From NCBI GenBank assembly GCA_964424635.1, contig CAYRJC010000033.1:1-10020 (forward strand): DNA of 10,020 bases, written 5' to 3'. This DNA is from UBA920 sp964424635 (GTDB lineage Bacteria > Patescibacteriota > Doudnabacteria > UBA920). Shown here in pieces: positions 5,177 through 10,020 of the stretch. Position 1 is the stretch's first letter, and each line of letters opens with the position of its first letter. Both the position numbers and the translations under genes were made by a program. Under the pieces are notes generated by a model that worked only from the letters and a program-made list of their open reading frames with translations, had not been told where the DNA came from and made no database searches.

Positions 5177-6678
5177 TACTTTTCCCAACCTTGCTTGAAT
5201 TGTTCTAGTGAAGTTTTTAATTTGTTTTCTAGATCTTCAGTCAATTCTTTTTTCTCCGCTATACCTATCAAGACATCCTTACCCTGTGTTTCCATGAATT
5301 CATAAAGATCACTTTCAAACTTACTAATATCTTCTATATCTATATCATCCATGTATCCATTGTTGACTGCATATAGAGAAACTACTTGTTTTTCCATTGA
5401 TACTGGTTGGTATTGCGGTTGTTTTAGAAGTTCAGTCAAGCGGCGTCCTAACTCTAATTGGGTACGGGTTGCTTCGTCAAGATCAGATCCGAATTGAGCA
5501 AATGCTTCTAGTTCTCTAAACTGAGCTAAAGATAGTTTTAATTTTCCAGCAACTTTTTTTATCGCTTTTGTTTGCGCACTGCTTCCTACTCGAGATACAG
5601 ATGTACCAACGTTTACTGCGGGACGAACACCTTTATAGAATAAATCTCCTTCTAAGAATATCTGTCCGTCAGTGATTGAAATAACATTAGTTGGGATGTA
5701 CGCAGAGATATCACCAGCTTGTGTTTCGATAATCGGTAAGGCGGTTATTGACCCTCCACCATTTTCATCATTTAATTTTGCAGCGCGTTCTAGTAAGCGA
5801 GAGTGGAGGTAGAAAACATCACCTGGATAAGCTTCTCGTCCCGGCGGTCTGCGTAGTAGTAAGGAAATTTCTCGGTATGCAACTGCTTGCTTAGAAAGAT
5901 CATCGTATACAATTAACACGTCTTTGCCTTGATCCATAAAGTATTCTGCCATAGCGCATCCACTATATGGAGCAATGTATGATAAAGAAGCAGGTTCAGA
6001 AGCTCCGCTAGACACAACAATTGTATAATCCATCGCACCACGCTGTTCTAATTCTGCGACGATTTTTGCAATTTTACTTTCTTTTTGTCCAACAGCAACA
6101 TATACACAAATCATATTTTGGCCTTTTTGATTGATGATTGTATCGATCGCAACCGCAGTTTTACCAGTTTGACGATCACCAATTATAAGTTCGCGTTGAC
6201 CGCGGCCAATCGGGATTAAAGCATCAATAGCTTTGATACCGGTTTGAACAGGTTGAAATACTGACTGTCTAGTAATAACGCCTGGAGCTAGTTTTTCTAC
6301 TGGATAATAATCGCTTTGAGTAATTTCTCCCTTACCGTCTTTTGGTTTTCCTAAAGCATCTACTACCCTACCTATTAAATTTTCACCGACTGGTACAGAT
6401 AAGATTTTTCCAGTAGCTTTAACTACTCCACCTTGTTTAATTTGTTCATAGTTGCCCAAAATAATTGCCCCAACAATTTTAGCTTCTAAGTTTAGAGCTA
6501 CTCCAAATGTATCATTACCAAAATCAAGCATTTCCATGGCTTTAACTTCTGATAGTCCAGAGATTTTTGCAATACCATCCCCTACTTCAACCACTGTTCC
6601 AATATGGCTAACTTGAGCTTTAGGGTCAAAGCCTTGAATTTGTTCTTTTAATTTTTGAATTATTACGTCTGTTTTCAT
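5176..6678 (-). CDS. atpA: ATP synthase F1 alpha subunit
   Basis: A 500-residue non-catalytic nucleotide-binding subunit alternating with beta in F1. Residues 24-95 form the beta-barrel. The P-loop is GDRQTGKT at 167-174 with Lys173. The Walker B strand VLIVYDD ends at 260. RRPPGREAYPGDVFYLHSRLLER (from 277) is the family signature. The arginine finger is Arg363 in SVSRVGSSAQ (360-369), which reaches into the catalytic site of beta. The C-terminal helical domain is intact to residue 500. The start lies 3 nt after the atpH stop with no Shine-Dalgarno sequence; the TAA overlaps the next gene's ATG by one base. Confidence 0.99.
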   Translation of the reverse strand: MKTDVIIQKLKEQIQGFDPKAQVSHIGTVVEVGDGIAKISGLSEVKAMEMLDFGNDTFGVALNLEAKIVGAIILGNYEQIKQGGVVKATGKILSVPVGENLIGRVVDALGKPKDGKGEITQSDYYPVEKLAPGVITRQSVFQPVQTGIKAIDALIPIGRGQRELIIGDRQTGKTAVAIDTIINQKGQNMICVYVAVGQKESKIAKIVAELEQRGAMDYTIVVSSGASEPASLSYIAPYSGCAMAEYFMDQGKDVLIVYDDLSKQAVAYREISLLLRRPPGREAYPGDVFYLHSRLLERAAKLNDENGGGSITALPIIETQAGDISAYIPTNVISITDGQIFLEGDLFYKGVRPAVNVGTSVSRVGSSAQTKAIKKVAGKLKLSLAQFRELEAFAQFGSDLDEATRTQLELGRRLTELLKQPQYQPVSMEKQVVSLYAVNNGYMDDIDIEDISKFESDLYEFMETQGKDVLIGIAEKKELTEDLENKLKTSLEQFKQGWEK

Positions 6679-6681
6679 ATA

Positions 6682-7092
6682 TTATTTCTGTAAATTTGAA
6701 TGTAAATTGTTGAGTTCTGTTTTTAAGCTCGCATCAATTAATGTGTCATCGACTTTTATTAATACTCCACCAATGATTGACTCGTCTACCTTTATATTTA
6801 CTTCTGATTTAGTTTTGAGATTGTCTTTAGCGAACTTATTTAATTCTTTAATTATCCCTGGGGTAATGCTCGTTTCATTTGCTGTAGTGATTTCTATTTG
6901 CGCAGTGGTATTTTCTATTGCTATAAGGTTTTCATAAGCGTCAATAATTTTTTCATAAGAACCCAAGTCGTTATTCTCTTTTAAAATTCTTATGAAATTA
7001 TTAATAACTTTATCATGGTCTTTAGGGTTGGTGTCGCTAATAACTTCATAAAGACTCTGGGCATATTGTTCTATAGAAATTTTATCAGCCAT
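6682..7092 (-). CDS. atpH: ATP synthase F1 delta subunit (short form)
   Basis: A 136-residue delta subunit, which joins the top of F1 to the b-subunit stator. Family members are usually around 175-180 residues. The C-terminal part is clearly conserved: VDESIIGGVLIKVDDTLIDASLKTEL at 102-127 corresponds to the usual VDxSLIGGxxxxxGDxxxDxSxxxxL. The N-terminal helical domain (YAQSLYEV from 10, to about 60) is shortened by about 40 residues. The ATG lies inside the 3' end of atpF (8-nt overlap), with AAGGAAC and AAGG upstream as possible Shine-Dalgarno sequences, so translation is coupled to atpF. It is a short member, not a broken gene; the frame is open throughout. Confidence 0.9.
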   Translation of the reverse strand: MADKISIEQYAQSLYEVISDTNPKDHDKVINNFIRILKENNDLGSYEKIIDAYENLIAIENTTAQIEITTANETSITPGIIKELNKFAKDNLKTKSEVNIKVDESIIGGVLIKVDDTLIDASLKTELNNLHSNLQK

Positions 7093-7804
7093 TACCTTGT
7101 TCCTTTAGCGTGCTTTCAATTAGTTTAGTATCAGCTTTGGTGTCTAATTTTGCTCTTAGTAATTTTTCAGTTGACTCTATTACCAGATTAGCAACTTCTC
7201 CCTTGGCTTCTAGTATCATTTGCTGCTTCTGCTTTTCTAGTTCATTTTTTGACTGTTCAAGAATTTGTTGTTGCTCTGTTCTGGCTTGCTCTAAAATTTG
7301 ATCTTTAGTTTGAGTAGCTGTTTTTTTGGCTTCAGTAATTATTGCTGCTGCTTCTTGTCTGGCACTGCTCATTTCAGTAGATTTCCATTGATCGAATTCC
7401 TCTTTTTCCTTATTAACTTTATCTGCCGTGTTTAAAGAGTCTTCAATTTTTTTAGTTCGAGCTTCCATGCCACTTACTACTGGTTTAAATACCCATTTCC
7501 ATAAAACAAATAATACAATTGCAAAGTTAACTAGCTGCGCTAAAAACAATTTCCAGTTAAGACCAAATAGTCCAATTACGCTTTGGTCATTTTCTTCTGA
7601 TTCATGTTCTTCATTTTCTGCTCCAGTTTCTAAGGCATGTGATTCTGAAGATTCAGGTTCAGAAGCCGCATTTACTGTTTCGGTATTTGTTTGTGTAACT
7701 GCTTTTGCAGTAGAAATTTGGGACGGCAAAAATAATACTACATTGCTTAGTAATAATGCCGCGCTAAATATTAATATTGAAAAACTGTTTTTAAAATTCT
7801 TCAC
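7085..7804 (-). CDS. atpF: ATP synthase Fo b subunit with N-terminal signal-like extension
   Basis: A 239-residue peripheral-stalk subunit that holds F1 against rotation. The usual b segment starts near residue 80: membrane helix about 86-103, then WVFKPVVSGMEAR and a long Glu/Lys/Gln-rich coiled coil (115-220) that dimerises and binds delta. Before it is an extra region of about 80 residues: Lys-containing N-terminus, hydrophobic stretch 8-27, an AxA site (AKA at 33-35) resembling a signal peptidase I site, and a strongly acidic Glu/Ser linker (38-74). Since the b N-terminus normally faces outward, a cleaved signal or a first membrane helix would put the linker outside the cytoplasm (inference). 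The start is GTG at 7804, 14 nt after the atpE stop. It stops at TGA followed by TAA in frame. Confidence 0.95.
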   Translation of the reverse strand: MKNFKNSFSILIFSAALLLSNVVLFLPSQISTAKAVTQTNTETVNAASEPESSESHALETGAENEEHESEENDQSVIGLFGLNWKLFLAQLVNFAIVLFVLWKWVFKPVVSGMEARTKKIEDSLNTADKVNKEKEEFDQWKSTEMSSARQEAAAIITEAKKTATQTKDQILEQARTEQQQILEQSKNELEKQKQQMILEAKGEVANLVIESTEKLLRAKLDTKADTKLIESTLKEQGNG

Positions 7805-7818
7805 TATTCTGAGTTGAA

Positions 7819-8037
7819 TTAAAGAATAAAGGTAATAACCAATGCGTAAATTGCGATCGCTTCGGCGAAAGCCATTCCTAGTAACATTGGCACGAATAAT
7901 TTATTTACACTTTCTGGGTTGCGACCAATGGCTTCCATTGCTTTAGCACCGATAAAACCAATTGCTAAAGCTGGAGCGATACCACCAACTGCAATAGTAA
8001 TTGCTTTGGCGAAAAAATTTGCTGCTTCTGGATTCAT
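7819..8037 (-). CDS. atpE: ATP synthase Fo c subunit (proteolipid, H+-type predicted)
   Basis: A 72-residue hairpin of two membrane helices (about 8-36 and 47-71) joined by the polar loop RNPE at 39-42; many copies form the rotor ring. The ion-carrying carboxylate is Glu59 in GMAFAEAIAIYAL. The positions of the Na+-binding Gln and Ser of Na+ rings (such as Ilyobacter) are Ile26 and Ala60 here, so proton coupling is predicted. Helix 1 has GxAPAxAxG rather than the usual GxGxGxGxG packing motif, with Pro22 within it. ATG start with a good Shine-Dalgarno sequence (AAGGA at 8050-8046, 8 nt spacing), one of the best in the operon, fitting the high copy number needed. Confidence 0.98.
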   Translation of the reverse strand: MNPEAANFFAKAITIAVGGIAPALAIGFIGAKAMEAIGRNPESVNKLFVPMLLGMAFAEAIAIYALVITFIL

Positions 8038-8045
8038 AAGATAAT

Positions 8046-8050
8046 TCCTT
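8046..8050 (-). promoter_or_regulatory. Strong Shine-Dalgarno of atpE
   Basis: AAGGA on the - strand, 8 nt before the ATG at 8037. It is notable because most atp genes here lack a recognisable Shine-Dalgarno sequence, while the c subunit must be made in excess. A short 5-bp hairpin (8054-8058 with 8063-8067) lies just upstream. Confidence 0.7.
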
Positions 8051-8102
8051 TTTGCTAACTTTTTAGCTAGCGATTAAATAATTTAATGAACAATAGACGT
8101 TG

Positions 8103-8135
8103 TCCTGGCTGGATAAATTTTTTATCCAATCAGGA
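8103..8135 (-). other. Long hairpin in the atpB-atpE spacer
   Basis: Arms 8103-8117 and 8121-8135 pair almost perfectly (8-bp A/T-rich inner stem with a TTT/AAA loop, one mismatch, one G:U, 5-bp outer stem). It lies in the 119-nt gap between atpB and atpE, the largest gap within the operon. No T-tract follows on either strand, so it is not an intrinsic terminator. It could be an RNA processing or stability site giving separate control of atpE (inference). Confidence 0.65.
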
Positions 8136-8156
8136 GAAAACCTACTAGTCTTGGTA

Positions 8157-9008
8157 TTAAACTGTTGGCGTGGGCTCTAGGTCATTAGCGTTTTCGCTGT
8201 GCTGGCTATGAACTTCGGTAGTAGCAACAGTTAAGTATACCAATGATAGCATCGAAAATACAGTAGCTTGAACTACTCCAACAATTAATTCTAAGGCCAT
8301 GAATGGTAATGGTAAAAACACTGGTAGAATACCTGCTAAGACAGTCAGTAAAACTTCTCCGGCAAAAATATTACCAAACAATCGAAGGGACAAAGATAGT
8401 AACTTGGCAACTTCGGAAACTGTTTCTAATAGACCAACACCTAATTCGATTAGAGCAACTCCAATATCCATAGGCTTTAAAGATTTTAACGCGTGCCATA
8501 AATCACCTATCTTTATAAATTTATTTGCATATTTTAAGAAACCAATCATGGTAATACCTAGTACGTGGGATGTGATAACAACGATTAAAGACATTGCTAA
8601 AGTTAAATTCAAATCAGTATTGGCCGGTCTAAATATAGGAATTAATTCAACATGGCCTTCATGAAGCAAATATCTGCCAATACTACCGATTCCTGGCAAT
8701 AATCCAATCCAATTAGAAATTAATATAAATAAAAATAGGCTTCCGATTAAAGGGAGGAATCTGATAGTTTTTTTGCGGTCCTGAGTTACAGTGTCAAAGT
8801 ACCCAAAAAGTGTTTCCAAAATTGATTCAAAAAAGTTGAGTAAACCTTTTGGTGCTCTAGAGTTGTATTTTTTAACTGCCATACTAATCAAAAATGCAAA
8901 AATAACAAAACCTAACATGGTTAGGGTTGAGTTTATGATTGTGTTAGTTACAGCAAAACTGGAAATGTGAAAAATTGGTTCCGCTGCGATCGGTGGTATA
9001 GCGAGCAT
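8157..9008 (-). CDS. atpB: ATP synthase Fo a subunit
   Basis: A 283-residue integral membrane stator protein forming the two half-channels for ion passage past the c-ring. The essential arginine is Arg209 in LSLRLFGNIFAGE (206-218). FRPANTDLNLTLAMSL at 126-141 and ELIVGVVQATVFSMLSLVYL at 240-259 are the other family signatures. About five or six membrane helices are visible (30-45, 86-106, 135-157, 180-205, 219-260). The N-terminus and a hydrophilic His/Glu-containing tail (265-283) flank the core. Its ATG overlaps the atpZ stop (TAATG), indicating translational coupling; no Shine-Dalgarno sequence is seen. Confidence 0.98.
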   Translation of the reverse strand: MLAIPPIAAEPIFHISSFAVTNTIINSTLTMLGFVIFAFLISMAVKKYNSRAPKGLLNFFESILETLFGYFDTVTQDRKKTIRFLPLIGSLFLFILISNWIGLLPGIGSIGRYLLHEGHVELIPIFRPANTDLNLTLAMSLIVVITSHVLGITMIGFLKYANKFIKIGDLWHALKSLKPMDIGVALIELGVGLLETVSEVAKLLSLSLRLFGNIFAGEVLLTVLAGILPVFLPLPFMALELIVGVVQATVFSMLSLVYLTVATTEVHSQHSENANDLEPTPTV

Positions 9009-9259
9009 TATTTATTGATTAGTTCTTTATAAATTTTATAAACTCTTAAGATTAGGAAAGTAGTACTACTTATGATGGCCAGTGCAATTCCGCCATATAA
9101 AAATAGATTATTATCATATTTTTCCGAAAGCCATTTTCCCGCATAAGTTAGTGCCAAAAGGGGTATGGCAATAATAAAACCAAATTCTAGCGCAATAACG
9201 AGTGATTTGTAAGGTGTAAAGTCATTTTTCTCGTTATTGTTTGGGATTTGGTCAGTCAT
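9008..9259 (-). CDS. atpZ: AtpZ/AtpI-family small membrane protein
   Basis: An 83-residue protein with two membrane helices (about 20-40 and 53-72) and a polar N-terminus. The pattern LEFGFIIAIPLLALTYAGKWL (from 24), with Glu25 and the PL and G-K-W-L positions, fits the small first-gene proteins of atp operons (AtpZ/AtpI, ATPase_gene1 type), thought to help c-ring assembly or Mg2+/Ca2+ handling. It is the first gene of the operon and overlaps atpB by one base. The start is odd: a full-strength AAGGAGG lies only one base before this ATG, too close for normal initiation, and no better in-frame start is visible. Confidence 0.72.
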   Translation of the reverse strand: MTDQIPNNNEKNDFTPYKSLVIALEFGFIIAIPLLALTYAGKWLSEKYDNNLFLYGGIALAIISSTTFLILRVYKIYKELINK

Positions 9260-9260
9260 A

Positions 9261-9267
9261 CCTCCTT
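9261..9267 (-). promoter_or_regulatory. Shine-Dalgarno AAGGAGG unusually close to the atpZ ATG
   Basis: On the - strand AAGGAGG is followed by a single T and then ATG at 9259. Normal spacing is about 5-9 nt. The next codons give no ATG, GTG or TTG in frame at a good distance. Either a non-standard start is used or the assigned start is inefficient. Confidence 0.7.
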
Positions 9268-9276
9268 AAAATTATC

Positions 9277-9306
9277 AAAAAAAGCCTGTTATGACAAGGC
9301 TTTTTT
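9277..9306 (-). terminator. Intrinsic terminator at the Nudix gene end, directly before atpZ
   Basis: On the - strand a stem of A/T pairs (9278-9283 with 9301-9306) plus GCCT/AGGC (9284-9287 with 9297-9300) and two further pairs past a 1-nt bulge is followed by seven T (9283-9277). The Nudix stop codon (9291-9289) lies in the loop region. Only 17 nt separate its end from the atpZ ATG, so it also acts as a potential attenuator for the atp operon. Confidence 0.8.
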
Positions 9307-9900
9307 GAGTTTTTTGGATGTGGTTTTTGGTTTAGATTTGGATGAGCCAAAGATGGTTTTTCGGAAATTATCATAACTTTTTTTTGATAGCCTTGCTTGT
9401 AACATTGTTATTACTAGTTCGCTATTATGAAAATGGATGTTATCTGATAATTTTAAAAACTGATCATATGAATAATACTTTACCTGAATGATTTCCCCAC
9501 CATCCGGTTTTTTATTATTAGTTTTTTCACAGTCCTTAGCTATGAACATATGTAAGGTGTGGCGGATTCTCCCTAAGCGTTCGTGGGTCTGGTATTTTTT
9601 GATCGATTTTGGTTTTAGTCCTGTTTCTTCCATTAATTCTCTCAAAGCTGTTTGTTTAGGAGTTTCTCCTGGGATATCCATATATCCTCCAGGTAAAGTG
9701 TAATACCACTCGGTTCCTGGCTGTTTTTGATAAAGCACTGCTATTTTATCTCCTACCGTGGCAATAATAGAAACTGTATTAAGATTTTGAGCAACCTCAA
9801 ATGTTCTTATAGATTTATCAAACATTACTTGCTGCCATTGTATAACTTTAAAGCTCACGCCGCTAAATACAGTTTTGGCATGTTTTGGAATTTTTGACAT
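9289..9900 (-). CDS. Nudix hydrolase (ADP-ribose pyrophosphatase-like)
   Basis: A 203-residue Mg2+-dependent hydrolase of nucleoside diphosphate derivatives. The Nudix box spans 72-95: G72, E79, then RELMEETGL at 87-95, whose R-E and E-E residues bind the catalytic metals. The first spacer (G72 to E79) has six residues instead of the canonical five. The preceding SIIATVGDKIAVLYQKQPG with LPGG at 69-72 is typical of the family, and the FxxxR-type N-terminal strand resembles ADP-ribose pyrophosphatases, but the substrate cannot be set from sequence. A Lys/Ser/Thr-rich basic tail (about 185-203) follows the fold. It starts 49 nt after tRNA-Thr with no clear Shine-Dalgarno sequence and ends inside a terminator; it is functionally unrelated to the atp genes as far as can be seen. 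Confidence 0.88.
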   Translation of the reverse strand: MSKIPKHAKTVFSGVSFKVIQWQQVMFDKSIRTFEVAQNLNTVSIIATVGDKIAVLYQKQPGTEWYYTLPGGYMDIPGETPKQTALRELMEETGLKPKSIKKYQTHERLGRIRHTLHMFIAKDCEKTNNKKPDGGEIIQVKYYSYDQFLKLSDNIHFHNSELVITMLQARLSKKSYDNFRKTIFGSSKSKPKTTSKKLKKALS

Positions 9901-9949
9901 ATGAATATTAGAATGGAATTTTTAAAAAATAAATATATAAAAATAAGGA

Positions 9950-10020
9950 TGGAGCCGGCTATCGGGATTGAACCGATGACCTGCGGTTTACGATACCGCT
10001 GCTCTACCAGCTGAGCTAAG
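9950..10020 (-). tRNA. tRNA-Thr (anticodon CGU), 5' end outside the window
   Basis: On the - strand the D-arm, anticodon arm (5-bp stem, anticodon CGT complementary to 9990-9992), T-arm (5-bp stem with TTCAATC loop) and 3' acceptor strand with discriminator T and encoded CCA (9952-9950) are present. The first five acceptor bases fall beyond the right edge; the two visible pair as expected. Confidence 0.93.

Noticed and set aside
5177..5188. TTG start of the GNAT-like gene at 5188
   Set aside because: The ATG at 5176 gives the TAATG stop/start overlap seen elsewhere in the operon; the TTG would add only four residues inside atpA.
7081..7087. UGA read as glycine (code 25)
   Set aside because: atpF ends TGA then TAA, so it is uninformative, but all other long genes are full length with no in-frame TGA, which argues for standard use of UGA as stop.
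8299..8664. 121-residue + strand ORF opposite atpB (and similar + strand ORFs opposite atpD, atpF, atpH and the Nudix gene)
   Set aside because: Antisense shadows of strongly conserved genes, with no family resemblance or start signals.
1..10020. CRISPR array, insertion sequence, prophage or toxin-antitoxin
   Set aside because: No regularly spaced repeats, transposase, integrase or small paired ORFs were seen; the only exact repeats are inside the histone-like gene.

Overview
The window is an A+T-rich bacterial housekeeping locus dominated by a complete F-type ATP synthase operon. Nearly everything is tightly packed, with 1 to 13 nt overlaps or gaps at several gene junctions. All tRNAs carry an encoded CCA end. 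Most start codons lack a clear Shine-Dalgarno sequence. There is a small lysine/alanine-rich histone-H1-like protein, and several proteins are shorter than usual (delta subunit, CCA-type nucleotidyltransferase). Together these suggest a small-genome bacterium, possibly of the Patescibacteria/CPR group. That assignment is inference (roughly 60% confidence) and no lineage marker such as 16S rRNA is present. The genes read full length with UGA as a stop, so there is no sign of a recoded UGA.

Layout, left to right. Positions 1-360 (+ strand) carry a tRNA cluster: initiator tRNA-fMet, a second CAU-anticodon tRNA (elongator Met or Ile2) and tRNA-Asp, closed by a strong hairpin terminator. Facing it on the - strand is a 51-residue, extremely basic histone-like gene (466-621), with its own terminator, a long structured leader and a good sigma-70-like promoter at 784-812. 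Next, all on the - strand and so read right to left, come a short class II nucleotidyltransferase (798-1520) and the ATP synthase operon (1553-9259), in the order atpZ-atpB-atpE-atpF-atpH-atpA-[GNAT-like gene]-atpG-atpD-atpC. Upstream of the operon are a Nudix hydrolase (9289-9900) and a tRNA-Thr(CGU) cut by the window edge.

The eight F1Fo subunits (a, c, b, delta, alpha, gamma, beta, epsilon) form a full ion-driven ATP synthase. The rotor carboxylate of subunit c is Glu59, and the Na+-coordinating Gln and Ser seen in Na+-type rings are replaced, so H+ coupling is predicted. The departures from a textbook atp operon are these: a GNAT-fold acetyltransferase-like gene sits between atpA and atpG with a stop/start overlap; the b subunit has a signal-peptide-like segment and an acidic extracytoplasmic extension; the delta subunit is short; a long hairpin lies between atpB and atpE; and intrinsic terminators lie immediately before atpZ and immediately before the nucleotidyltransferase start, leaving almost no room for promoters and suggesting read-through or attenuation. 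I found no mobile element, CRISPR array or defence system.
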